64,000 bases of DNA from Bacteroidaceae bacterium (GTDB taxonomy: Bacteria; Bacteroidota; Bacteroidia; Bacteroidales; Bacteroidaceae): positions 62,001-126,000 of the forward strand of contig JAGBTN010000016.1 of the NCBI GenBank assembly GCA_017631315.1, in the 5' to 3' direction. A model generated the notes under the pieces. The model saw only the letters and a program-made list of their open reading frames with translations. It had not been told where the DNA came from and searched no databases. The position numbers and the translations under genes were made by a program. Positions 53,066 through 62,084 of this stretch are shown here, piece by piece. Position 1 is the stretch's first letter. Each line of letters begins with the position of its first letter.

Positions 53066-53096
53066 TTGGATTATTGATTTATTTTTGTATCTTTGC
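53066..53096 (+). promoter_or_regulatory. Promoter of metA
   Basis: TTG (53066-53068), 19 bases, then TATCTTTGC (53088-53096). The leader is about 20 bases, too short for a SAM riboswitch. Confidence 0.75.
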
Positions 53097-53119
53097 AGAA
53101 AATAACAAACTAACGACAC

Positions 53120-54037
53120 ATGCCTCTCAGACTACCAGACAGGCTCCCTGCCATCGAATTCCTCAAGAACGAGAACATCTTCGTATTGGGCGACGAACGC
53201 GCAAACGCACAAGATATTCGTCCGCTTCGCATCGCCGTACTCAATCTCATGCCTCTGAAAATCACCACCGAGACAGACCTCGTTCGACTCCTCTCCAACA
53301 GTCCGCTCCAACTCGAAGTGCATCTGATGAAAGTCAAAGCACATACAAGCAAAAACACACCCATCGAACACATGCAAGCATTCTATCGCGACTTCGAAGA
53401 GATGCGGCATGAGAAGTTCGACGGAATGATTATAACTGGAGCACCCGTAGAACATCTCGACTACAAAGATGTAACATACTGGAACGAAATGACCGACATC
53501 TTTGCCTGGTCTCGCACCCACGTAACAAGCACATTATACATCTGCTGGGCAGCCCAAGCCGGTCTCTATTACCACTACGGAGTACCTAAATACCCCCTCG
53601 ACGAAAAGATGTTCGGCATCTTCCCACAAGTCCCGTTAGAACCACAGCTGCCCATCTTCCGAGGTTTCGACGACATCTTCTACATGCCACACAGTCGCCA
53701 CACCGAAATACGCCGCGAAGACATTCTCGCCGTACCCGAGCTGACACTCATTGCAGAAGGAGAAGAAAGCGGAGTATCAATGGTAATGGCACGAGGCGGA
53801 CGCGAAATCTTCATCACAGGACACTCGGAATACTCGCCACTGACACTTGACACCGAATACAAACGCGACCTTGCAAAAGGACTCCCCATCAAGATGCCAC
53901 GCAACTATTACCGCAACAACGACCCAGAGAAAGGACCGCTCGTCACATGGCGCGGCCATGGAAATCTTCTCTTCCAAAACTGGCTTAATTACTACGTTTA
54001 TCAGGAAACACCATACGACATCAATGCAATCCATTGA
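53120..54037 (+). CDS. metA: Homoserine O-acyltransferase, predicted acetyl-CoA type
   Basis: This 305-residue enzyme is the first of methionine synthesis from homoserine. The nucleophile is C142 in LYICWAAQAG; the His and Glu of the triad are in TGHSEYSP. Residue 111 is Glu (GAPVEHLDY). In this family Glu at 111 goes with acetyl-CoA use (as in Bacillus cereus), while Gly (as in E. coli) goes with succinyl-CoA, so the product is probably O-acetylhomoserine despite the family name. The end overlaps the U32 gene by 14 bases. Confidence 0.95.
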   Translation: MPLRLPDRLPAIEFLKNENIFVLGDERANAQDIRPLRIAVLNLMPLKITTETDLVRLLSNSPLQLEVHLMKVKAHTSKNTPIEHMQAFYRDFEEMRHEKFDGMIITGAPVEHLDYKDVTYWNEMTDIFAWSRTHVTSTLYICWAAQAGLYYHYGVPKYPLDEKMFGIFPQVPLEPQLPIFRGFDDIFYMPHSRHTEIRREDILAVPELTLIAEGEESGVSMVMARGGREIFITGHSEYSPLTLDTEYKRDLAKGLPIKMPRNYYRNNDPEKGPLVTWRGHGNLLFQNWLNYYVYQETPYDINAIH

Positions 54038-55814
54038 ACTCCTCTCGCCTGCAAAAAATCTCGAATGTGGCATAGCCGCCATCGACCACGGAGCAGACGC
54101 CGTCTATATCGGCGCCAAACGCTTCGGAGCAAGAGCCGCAGCAGGCAACACAACTGAAGACATTCAGGCACTCTGCTGCTATGCACACAGGTATGGAGCC
54201 AAAGTTTACGTCGCTGTCAACACCCTTCTCCGCGAAGAAGAAAAAGAACCGGCACGACAACTGATATGGGACCTCTACCATGCAGGAGCAGATGCCATCA
54301 TCATTCAGGACACAACTTTTCTCCAAATGGACCTTCCGCCCATCCCTCTCCACGCAAGTACGCAGATGGACAACAGAACAGCGGAAAAAGTTTCGTGGCT
54401 CAAAGAACAAGGAGTCAAACAGATAGTCCTGGCACGCGAACTTTCGCTGGAAGAAATAAGAACCATTCACCAAGCCGTCCCCGACGTGTCGCTCGAAGCC
54501 TTTGTGCATGGCGCACTCTGCGTCTCGTACAGCGGCAGATGCTATGCATCGGAATACTGCTTCGGGCGGTCTGCCAACAGAGGAGAATGTGCACAATTTT
54601 GCCGACTGCCCTTCTCGCTTCAAGATGTAGAAGGGAACACGCTCATCAAAGACAAATACCTGCTCTCGCTGCGCGACATGAACCGCATTCATCGACTCGA
54701 AGAAATGATGGACGCAGGCATAAGAAGTTTCAAAATAGAAGGACGGCTGAAGGACATCGCCTATGTCAAAAACGCCACCGCAGCCTATCGGCAAGCCATC
54801 GATACAATTCTAAAAAGACGAACCGAATTCTCTCGCTCGTCATACGGCACAAGCACCTACACATTCACGCCCGACCTGTCTCGTAGTTTCCTGCGTGGAA
54901 GCACAGACTATTTCCTCGACTACAGAACCAACGACCTGGCAGAACCCAATACCCCCAAGAGCAAAGGACGCGAAGTGGGCTTTGTAAAAGAAGTGCGGCG
55001 AGGTTGCATCGTAGTCTCATCCACAGAAGCCTTTAGCAATGGAGACGGACTATGCTTTTTTGATGCAGAAGGACGCCTGCAAGGTTTTCGAGTAAACAGA
55101 GCAGATGGCAATCACCTCTACCCTGCCTCAATGCCAGACATCAGAAAAGGCGACCGCCTTTGGCGAAGTTTCGACAAACGCTGGGAAAGCATCATGGAAG
55201 GGAAAACAGCAGAAAGACGTATCCAGGCACACTTCACACTTGAAGAAACAGAACACGGTTTCCGACTTACATTCAACACTAAAAGCGGAATAACTAAAAG
55301 CAAAATCTTTCATGCAGAACATCAACCTGCACGTACCAACCAAAGCGCATCGATAAAAGATATTCTGTGTAAACTGGGCGATACGCCTTATGTATGCAAT
55401 GAGGTTGATATTCGCTTTACACAACCCTGGTTCATCCCAAGAAGCAAACTCGCAGAATGGAGAAGAGACATCTGCGACGAGCCAAGAACATCAAGTCAAG
55501 AACAAAACTCAACAAACGAAGAACACAATACTTCCCAACCGAATAATAAGAGTATTCCTTCACTCTTTTCCATGACTCACAACTCACAAATACCCACCAA
55601 TCTCATGACATGCCGTTTCTGTCTTCGACATGCTTGGGGGCAGTGTAAAAAGGAGAATCCAAACAACAAGCAAGAGAAGTTCACAAACGAACGATGGAAG
55701 GACCCACTTTATCTTGTACTTGCAGACGGCAGACGCTTTCTTTTGCAATTCAATTGCAACAAATGCGAAATGGCTGTAATTGCAGACAAAACCGACACAA
55801 GCCTCAAACCGTAA
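54024..55814 (+). CDS. U32-family protein (RlhA/TrhP-like RNA hydroxylation group)
   Basis: The protein has 596 residues. The start MQSIELLSPAKNLECGIAAI and the U32 signature EAFVHGALCVSYSGRCYAS with CAQFCRLPF are clear. Once called collagenase-like peptidases, several members (TrhP, RlhA) are now known to hydroxylate tRNA or 23S rRNA using prephenate-linked chemistry and a metal cluster. A C-terminal extension (about 520-596) carries CRFC and CNKC cysteine pairs. The frame is open further up inside metA, but that part is nonsense; ATG 54024 is chosen. Confidence 0.85.
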   Translation: MQSIELLSPAKNLECGIAAIDHGADAVYIGAKRFGARAAAGNTTEDIQALCCYAHRYGAKVYVAVNTLLREEEKEPARQLIWDLYHAGADAIIIQDTTFLQMDLPPIPLHASTQMDNRTAEKVSWLKEQGVKQIVLARELSLEEIRTIHQAVPDVSLEAFVHGALCVSYSGRCYASEYCFGRSANRGECAQFCRLPFSLQDVEGNTLIKDKYLLSLRDMNRIHRLEEMMDAGIRSFKIEGRLKDIAYVKNATAAYRQAIDTILKRRTEFSRSSYGTSTYTFTPDLSRSFLRGSTDYFLDYRTNDLAEPNTPKSKGREVGFVKEVRRGCIVVSSTEAFSNGDGLCFFDAEGRLQGFRVNRADGNHLYPASMPDIRKGDRLWRSFDKRWESIMEGKTAERRIQAHFTLEETEHGFRLTFNTKSGITKSKIFHAEHQPARTNQSASIKDILCKLGDTPYVCNEVDIRFTQPWFIPRSKLAEWRRDICDEPRTSSQEQNSTNEEHNTSQPNNKSIPSLFSMTHNSQIPTNLMTCRFCLRHAWGQCKKENPNNKQEKFTNERWKDPLYLVLADGRRFLLQFNCNKCEMAVIADKTDTSLKP

Positions 55815-55862
55815 CAACAATGTATTGGATATAGTAAAAACATCTTCTATCTATTACAAAAC

Positions 55863-55880
55863 ATATATATATATATATAT
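55863..55880. repeat. (AT)9 simple repeat
   Basis: Nine AT dinucleotides between the U32 and GH76 genes, about 50 bases before the GH76 promoter. Length variation by slippage is possible. Confidence 0.9.
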
Positions 55881-55929
55881 CACTCAACTACGTTAAATAT
55901 AAGAAAAAGGCTAATAACAATTGTCCTTT

Positions 55930-55962
55930 TTTTGATTTGGATATAAAAAAAACTAACTTTGT
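55930..55962 (+). promoter_or_regulatory. Promoter of the GH76 gene
   Basis: TTTTG (55930-55934), 19 bases, then TAACTTTGT (55954-55962), 37 bases before the ATG. Confidence 0.78.
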
Positions 55963-55998
55963 CAAGCAAACAGTAATTACCATAATAAAAAACATATT

Positions 55999-58900
55999 AT
56001 GAACAAACTCACCCGAACTATTCTTTTCTTTGTTCTGGCAATGATGGCTCTTCAAATACAAGCCTTCGAAACAGGACAAACAATCCGCATCGTCAATGGC
56101 GGCAAATCAATCCTTGTAGAAAACTCATCACTCGATGAGAATAAAAAAGTAGTACTTTGGACAGAAACAAATGTCAACTCACAACGTTGGACGATTACTG
56201 CCAAAACAAACGGCACCTTCCTTGTCGCCAATGACTACACTGGTTTTTACCTTGCCGGACTCACCTCCAGCACCTCTGGCAATGTAGGCCAGACAAATAA
56301 AACTACAGCAAACACACGTGGCTCATGGGAGTTCGTCCCTGTGGAAGGCACAACCAATCAGTACAACATTTACTTAAACACAACTCGCAGATATGCTCTT
56401 GCCGCACCTGCAGATGCCACAACAAGCAACGACATAACTATTGTAAATACAGCAGCATCTACTAGTGTCGACCCTGCCAGAATAACCTGGACAGTTGAAG
56501 TAGTAGAGCCTATGGCAAGAGAATTCACCAAAGACATGCGCGATGACATGATGGAAAAATGGAAAGCTCGCGCCTACAAGAAAGCCAGCACTGGTTATGT
56601 CATTGGCAACGGTGGCTGGTGGGGTGACGCAGAAATGTTTGAGATTGTTCTCGACGCCCTCGAAACAACAGGTGACCAACAATATGCAACCATGTTTGAC
56701 AATCTTTACACGAACTTCATTGCTCGAAACAAAGACACTTGGTATCAAAAAGGTGTCAGTGGATACAACGAGTACAACGACGATATTGCATGGATGTGTA
56801 TTGCCTGTGTCAGGGCCTATCTCCTAACCGGACAAACAAAGTATCGCACAACAGCCAAAAAGAACTTTGACGGCATGTTCAAACGTGCCGACTGCTATGG
56901 GAACGACCTTCTTCAATGGAAACATGGCAGTGGCCAAGGTACAAACTCCTGCATCAATGGTCCGGCTGCCGTCTGTGCCTGCTATCTTGCTATTGCACAA
57001 GCAGACACAAGCTACTACCAAAAAGCCCGTAAAACATATATGGCAGAGCGAAGTAAACTCTTCGAGATGTCTGGAGGCAAGCCGACTGGCAAGGTATGGG
57101 ACAGTTTCGACCAGGCTTCCGGCAGCTACAATTATTGGGCTTCGACCTACAACCAAGGAACAAACCTGGGAGCAGCAATCATGCTCTATAATCATTACGG
57201 AGACCAAATGTTCAAGGACGATGCTGATGCCATCATCAAGTGGTCTGAAGCAAATATGGCGAACTCGAAAGGCATAATTAATGTTTGCCAAACGGTAAGT
57301 GGAGACCTTTGCGGATTCAAGGGAATTATGCTTCGATACCTACGAATGTATGCAGAGACCTTTAATGCACCTTCGCATTATTCATGGATAGCAAAAAATG
57401 CTTATCACGCATGGAACAACCGAAACTCTTCTGGAATCACGTCATCGGCATGGCTTACAAAAGCCGAGGAAGATTTCAAACATCAGGAAGGCAGTGAACT
57501 GAAAAACTTCGGCAACGAAGGAAATATGACTTGTATTTCTGCAGCCTTCAACTGTCATCTTGGAGCTGTTGAGTATCATGACGCATATGCAAAGAATGAA
57601 GCGGAAGACTTTAACTTCATAAAGAATGCACCCGTTACATATAGCGACAATAAAGATGACGATGGCGGCATGGCGGGACCAATGAAACAGAATCATTACA
57701 TTGGTTATCGCCGTGTTGACTTCGGAGACAAACCAGCATCACATATTGACATACGTACTAAATTGCAATATGGTGTTACTGGCATCAATGTTTTCCTCGA
57801 CCAGCCTAATAGCACAAAGGGAACTTTACTGTGTACAATAAAAGGTAGTGAACTTTCTGCAGTAAGGACTTGGGAAACAATACGCAAGATGATAAATCTA
57901 CCAGTTACCGGCATTCACAATGTTTATTTCGTTGCAACTGGTTCAGGAGAAACCTCTATCAATTGGTGGCAATTCCAAAGTCTTAACGAAGTCTTTGCTG
58001 ATCTGTCGAATGGCAGCGGTGCCTTGACAGCGTCATTTGAAAGCAGCGAATTGGCCACACTAACTGACGACGACCTCACAACAGCCTTCACTGCCAATAT
58101 CGAATCAGGTGCTGAAACATGGATTCAATACCAATGCCCCTCCCCCATGCGCCTTTATGGATACCAGCTTTTCTCCGGCAACAATGACGAGGGCAATCCC
58201 AAGGGATGGACTTTGCAAGCATCCAACGATGGCAAACAATGGGAGGCTCTCCACACAGAGCCTGATACAACCTTCGTTGTACAGGGACAATGCTACAGAG
58301 TGAATGTGAATACGTCTAAAGACTATACGCACTATCGTTTGCTCTTTAATTGTCATGACACACAGACGCAGCTGTCTGTTTCTGAGTGGCAATTACTTGG
58401 TCGATATATTGACGAAAACGATTTGACTGCTGATGGTGGCACTATTACAGAAGGCTACGAAACACTCACCGACCATATTGGCACAACATATGTCAACACA
58501 CCTGTCAGTGCAGTATATCACACAGCAGGAAATTATATGCTTACTGCATATAGTATTACGACAGGAATGAAACAGAATGCTCCTACAGCATGGAAACTGG
58601 AAGGTTCTGCCAATGGCACCACATGGAAGGTTATCGACCAACAGACGGAGGTTGTTCTTCCATACGATGACTATACTACTATCTGCCGCGTTAATCCCGA
58701 CAAGTCTTATCTCTATTATCGTCTTACTATTGAAGGAGAAGGGGCTCAACTCTATCAATGGCAGCTCTTTGGCAAGCCAGACTATGGCACATTCTATGCT
58801 GACGTAACAAGCGTTTCCGGAATACTTGGTAGTGATGGCAGTAACAGTTCAGCACTTATTGACGATGACGGAGCCACCTTTGTTACTACAAATAATGAAG

Positions 58901-59772
58901 CACCCTATTGGGATGTCTTTACCCCCATACCAGTAAAAGCGCTTGGCTATTCACTCCTCAACGCAAGTGATGCAAGCCTCGACCCCGAAGAAATTATTCT
59001 TTATGGCTATGACGACAGCGGTACTGAAACACAACTTTCTTCAAAGAGCTTGACTTTCCCTGCTCGTGGTTCAAGACTGACTTACACTGTATCCACTACT
59101 AAACTGCTCAAACACTTCAGGCTCAAGGTTACCAAGTCTGCAGGAAAACGTGTACAGCTTGCCGGCTTTGAAATCTATGGCGCAGCCATTGCAGAAGCAG
59201 GCGACAAATCCTTCCTCTCGCCAACAAGTATTGATGCCACAGCCGTTGGCTTGTCCAACACAGAACTTATTGGGCGCATCAACGACGGTAGTCGTACGAC
59301 ATGCTACCGTGCAGCCTTTACAGAACCTGTAAGTATCACATTCTCCTTCGACCAGCCTGTCAGCCTCAACCACTACGGAATTACTGCCGGCAAGAACGAG
59401 CCTACACGCGACCCCGTTGAGTGGAGACTCGAAGGAAGTAACGATAATGGAGGAACATGGGTTACGCTTGATAGCCGCACTGACCAAAGTTTCTCTCACC
59501 GCTATGCTACTCAGTTCTATGCAGTGAACAACCAAACGGAATTCGACACCTATCGTTTCACCGTGACAAAGACTGCAGGCGCTACACAGTTACAGATTGG
59601 CGAACTTCAGTTGCTTAACCTCGAACCGATTGACGCAACCGGTATTAACGAGGTCAGCAGCACACATCCTTCTGTCCAGAAGAGTATATATGATTTGTCT
59701 GGACGTAAAGTTAGCGGTCAGCTGAAGCGAGGCATTTACATCATCGACGGCAAGAAAACTGTTATAAACTAA
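55999..59772 (+). CDS. Secreted multidomain GH76 alpha-1,6-mannanase
   Basis: The protein has 1257 residues. The signal peptide (1-22, ending in IQAF) precedes a ricin-like lectin domain (about 25-170), then the GH76 catalytic domain (about 173-520) with the paired Asp D261-D262 in EYNDDIAWM and GWWGDAEMFEIVLDAL. Next comes a CBM6-like domain (about 545-680, from EAEDFNF), then three or four F5/8-type (CBM32-like) domains to about 1210. It ends with the secreted-protein tail SIYDLSGRKV and GIYIIDGKKTVIN. GH76 enzymes cut alpha-1,6-mannan of yeast walls or bacterial glycans. No SusC/SusD pair is next to it. Confidence 0.92.
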   Translation: MNKLTRTILFFVLAMMALQIQAFETGQTIRIVNGGKSILVENSSLDENKKVVLWTETNVNSQRWTITAKTNGTFLVANDYTGFYLAGLTSSTSGNVGQTNKTTANTRGSWEFVPVEGTTNQYNIYLNTTRRYALAAPADATTSNDITIVNTAASTSVDPARITWTVEVVEPMAREFTKDMRDDMMEKWKARAYKKASTGYVIGNGGWWGDAEMFEIVLDALETTGDQQYATMFDNLYTNFIARNKDTWYQKGVSGYNEYNDDIAWMCIACVRAYLLTGQTKYRTTAKKNFDGMFKRADCYGNDLLQWKHGSGQGTNSCINGPAAVCACYLAIAQADTSYYQKARKTYMAERSKLFEMSGGKPTGKVWDSFDQASGSYNYWASTYNQGTNLGAAIMLYNHYGDQMFKDDADAIIKWSEANMANSKGIINVCQTVSGDLCGFKGIMLRYLRMYAETFNAPSHYSWIAKNAYHAWNNRNSSGITSSAWLTKAEEDFKHQEGSELKNFGNEGNMTCISAAFNCHLGAVEYHDAYAKNEAEDFNFIKNAPVTYSDNKDDDGGMAGPMKQNHYIGYRRVDFGDKPASHIDIRTKLQYGVTGINVFLDQPNSTKGTLLCTIKGSELSAVRTWETIRKMINLPVTGIHNVYFVATGSGETSINWWQFQSLNEVFADLSNGSGALTASFESSELATLTDDDLTTAFTANIESGAETWIQYQCPSPMRLYGYQLFSGNNDEGNPKGWTLQASNDGKQWEALHTEPDTTFVVQGQCYRVNVNTSKDYTHYRLLFNCHDTQTQLSVSEWQLLGRYIDENDLTADGGTITEGYETLTDHIGTTYVNTPVSAVYHTAGNYMLTAYSITTGMKQNAPTAWKLEGSANGTTWKVIDQQTEVVLPYDDYTTICRVNPDKSYLYYRLTIEGEGAQLYQWQLFGKPDYGTFYADVTSVSGILGSDGSNSSALIDDDGATFVTTNNEAPYWDVFTPIPVKALGYSLLNASDASLDPEEIILYGYDDSGTETQLSSKSLTFPARGSRLTYTVSTTKLLKHFRLKVTKSAGKRVQLAGFEIYGAAIAEAGDKSFLSPTSIDATAVGLSNTELIGRINDGSRTTCYRAAFTEPVSITFSFDQPVSLNHYGITAGKNEPTRDPVEWRLEGSNDNGGTWVTLDSRTDQSFSHRYATQFYAVNNQTEFDTYRFTVTKTAGATQLQIGELQLLNLEPIDATGINEVSSTHPSVQKSIYDLSGRKVSGQLKRGIYIIDGKKTVIN

Positions 59773-60763
59773 TCGTTGTCCTTAACATCCCAATGCATTT
59801 CGTTCGACCACCGGTTGTAACGAAATGCATTGCTGGTTGTAGGGACAGGTATTCTGTCAGTGCAACGCAGCCAGTAAGTTCCGTCGCAAATTCATTGACT
59901 CCTGAGATACAAGTATAGTCGGAACAAATGCCAAGTTCTGCCTTCTTGTATGTATATTTACCGCCAATGGCACAATAATTTCTGCAAACATTGTCGCTAC
60001 TGAAGGCATGTGAGTAAGCAGCGAGCAATGTAAACCCAGCAGGGAGTGCTTGCTCTGCGTAACCCCAAACAGTAGGCCGTAGGTTTCTGCTGCTTGTCTG
60101 CATCAGGTCGCTGTAGTGCAGACTCGTACCCAGATAGTAGCGACTGCCCTTGTGACGATACTCTGTTTGTGCCAGGGCGAAGATACCATCGGTCTTTGGA
60201 GCGAAGCGAAATGCGTTTTCTCTGCCCGAGAACTTGTAATAGCCAGTTCCATTGTAAAGCGAAGACTGGAAAGTGAGATTTTTCTTATTATATATATAAT
60301 GTATGCCTACCGAAGCGCAAGGATAGGTTGCGATGTCGTAATTTGCACTTATTGTCGGGAATATGCCTGCCGAACTGTTTGTAAAGAGCGATAACACTTC
60401 GCTGCAAAAATAGTCTTCATCCATTCGGCGTATGCCGGCAAAGAGCGAATGATGTTCGTTTACAGTCCAGGAAAAACCGGCAACGGAGAGGGCGAAGGGA
60501 ATGTTCTGTGCATCGATGTTAGAGTAACCTTGCAAATCATCTATGAGTGGTTCTGTATCTGTAGAAGCTACGCTAACAGAGGATAAAGTGAAAGAAAACT
60601 TCTTGGCAAAAGGTATCTCCGCATTGAGTTGAAGCAGGTTTGCCATTTTTGCACGTTTGAAGTCTGTCTGCAATTCGCCAGTATATTCAAGTCCGAAGGT
60701 TTGTGCGAACAGGTTCATAGCAAAGGCTGAAAAAATGAAAGTGAAAAGAGTTGTTTTCATCAT
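59762..60763 (-). CDS. OprB-like outer-membrane porin
   Basis: The protein has 333 residues with a signal peptide (1-20, ending in NLFAQ). The body is a series of amphipathic strands. The segments QGYSNIDAQNIPFALSVAGF, SLFAGIRRMDEDYFCSEVLSLFTNSSAGI and YPCASVGIHYIYN follow the carbohydrate-selective porin (OprB) pattern. It ends with a strand (MLRTTISL). It probably lets sugars cross the outer membrane. The gene converges on the GH76 gene and their ends overlap by 11 bases. Confidence 0.78.
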   Translation of the reverse strand: MMKTTLFTFIFSAFAMNLFAQTFGLEYTGELQTDFKRAKMANLLQLNAEIPFAKKFSFTLSSVSVASTDTEPLIDDLQGYSNIDAQNIPFALSVAGFSWTVNEHHSLFAGIRRMDEDYFCSEVLSLFTNSSAGIFPTISANYDIATYPCASVGIHYIYNKKNLTFQSSLYNGTGYYKFSGRENAFRFAPKTDGIFALAQTEYRHKGSRYYLGTSLHYSDLMQTSSRNLRPTVWGYAEQALPAGFTLLAAYSHAFSSDNVCRNYCAIGGKYTYKKAELGICSDYTCISGVNEFATELTGCVALTEYLSLQPAMHFVTTGGRTKCIGMLRTTISL

Positions 60764-60794
60764 GTCTGGTTTTTAGTTTTTATTGATTTCGGCT

Positions 60795-60826
60795 GCAAAA
60801 TTAGAGTACTTACCCATTGCACACAA
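60795..60826 (-). promoter_or_regulatory. Promoter of the porin gene
   Basis: On the minus strand TTG (60826-60824), 20 bases, then TAATTTTGC (60803-60795). Confidence 0.65.
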
Positions 60827-60949
60827 TACGCAAAAAAGTGTATTTTGATTCACTTTGATGGGCTATACGTCCTCATGTATCATTAACAACGTAATGTATT
60901 ATTATGACACTTTCTGCACTTCGGAAACGACAATACCTACTATTAGGGA

Positions 60950-60981
60950 TTGGTGACTTCGCAGAAAAAGTGTAACTTTGC
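60950..60981 (+). promoter_or_regulatory. Promoter of the hemerythrin-LuxR gene
   Basis: TTG (60950-60952), 20 bases, then TAACTTTGC (60973-60981). Confidence 0.68.
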
Positions 60982-61003
60982 AGCGTGATTAAACAACTTC
61001 GCT

Positions 61004-61957
61004 ATGAGAAAGATGAAACTATATGAGGCAGACGACAAGATGATTGACCTCATCAGCGACAACTACAGCATGCTTCAGGGGTTGAGTGCATTTGGCATTC
61101 GTTTGGGTTTTGGCGACAAGACGGTCTGCGAAGTGTGCCGAGAGCAAGATGTTGACTGCTATACCTTCCTTATGGTTGTCAATTTCCTAATCAACGGATA
61201 TACACCTAAAGAAAGTGACGAAAAGATTTCCGTAAAGACTTTACTCGGTTACCTGCAAGCCTCACACCGTTATTTCATTGATTTCCAACTACCATCCATT
61301 CGCACTAAACTTGAAGAGTCACTACAAAAAGGCGACGGCCTTGCCACTCTCATCTTGCGTCTCTACGATGAGTATGCCCACGACATACGGCTTCACATGA
61401 AGTACGAAGAAAAGACCTTGTTCCCATACGTCGAAGCACTTCTGCGCGGAGAACAAACGTCGGGCTACAATGTCGACATCTTCTCGAAACACCATAGCGA
61501 CACGAAAGGCAAGTTTCAGGAACTGAAAAACATTATCATAAAGTATCTCCCACACAACGGGCTTGCCAACAACCAGCTGACTGCAACACTCTACGATATC
61601 TACAACAACGAGGAATGGCTGCTCAATCACAGCAATGTGGAAGAAATCCTTTTCGTGCCTGCCATTCGTTTACTGGAACAGAAAGTCAAGGAAGACGATG
61701 TATCCACAAGGCTGTCGAACATGATAAAAAATGCAGAAAGCACAGAATCTGTATCAGAAAGAGAAAAAGAGATAATCATCTGTCTGGTCCAGGGGCTGTC
61801 CAACAAGGAGATAGCAGCACAACTCTTCATATCTGTCAACACCGTTATTACCCACAGACGAAACATCTCTCGGAAACTACAAATACGTTCCCTTGCCGGC
61901 CTTACCATTTATGCAATTGCCAACAATTTAATAGACAGTAAATGCCTCACACGTTAA
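61004..61957 (+). CDS. Hemerythrin-like domain fused to a LuxR-type DNA-binding domain
   Basis: The protein has 317 residues. Residues 1-70 resemble the N-terminal part of YtfE/ScdA (Fe-S repair) proteins, with CEVC at 42-45. Residues 80-225 are a hemerythrin HHE bundle with H88, H126, H131, E135, H163/H164, H209 and E214 in place for a diiron site. Residues 250-310 are a LuxR helix-turn-helix (LSNKEIAAQLFISVNTVITHRRNISRKL). A redox-, O2- or NO-sensing regulator is a reasonable inference. Met 4 is a possible other start. The last codons (Thr-Arg-stop) lie in the first unit of a 22-base repeat array. Confidence 0.88.
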   Translation: MRKMKLYEADDKMIDLISDNYSMLQGLSAFGIRLGFGDKTVCEVCREQDVDCYTFLMVVNFLINGYTPKESDEKISVKTLLGYLQASHRYFIDFQLPSIRTKLEESLQKGDGLATLILRLYDEYAHDIRLHMKYEEKTLFPYVEALLRGEQTSGYNVDIFSKHHSDTKGKFQELKNIIIKYLPHNGLANNQLTATLYDIYNNEEWLLNHSNVEEILFVPAIRLLEQKVKEDDVSTRLSNMIKNAESTESVSEREKEIIICLVQGLSNKEIAAQLFISVNTVITHRRNISRKLQIRSLAGLTIYAIANNLIDSKCLTR

Positions 61958-62047
61958 GTCGGCAAAGTATACACGTTAAGATGGGCAACTATACACGTTA
62001 AGTCGGGCAACTATACACGTTAAGTCGGGCAACTATACACGTTAAGA
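61949..62047. repeat. 22-base repeat array, locus G (five units, most regular)
   Basis: Units start at 61949, 61971, 61993, 62015 and 62037 (partial). Two units are identical over the full 22 bases. The first unit overlaps the end of the LuxR-type gene and supplies its stop codon. Confidence 0.92.
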
Positions 62048-62084
62048 TTTTATAATACCTTCAATTAATAAAATCACATAAAAC

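Noticed and set aside
53069-53119. SAM riboswitch before metA
   Set aside because: The promoter -7 box ends 23 bases before the start codon, which leaves no room for a riboswitch in the transcript.
53847-54023. A longer start of the U32 gene inside metA
   Set aside because: The 59 extra residues are out-of-frame metA sequence and are rich in Thr and Arg; the family start is MQSIELLSPAKN at 54024.
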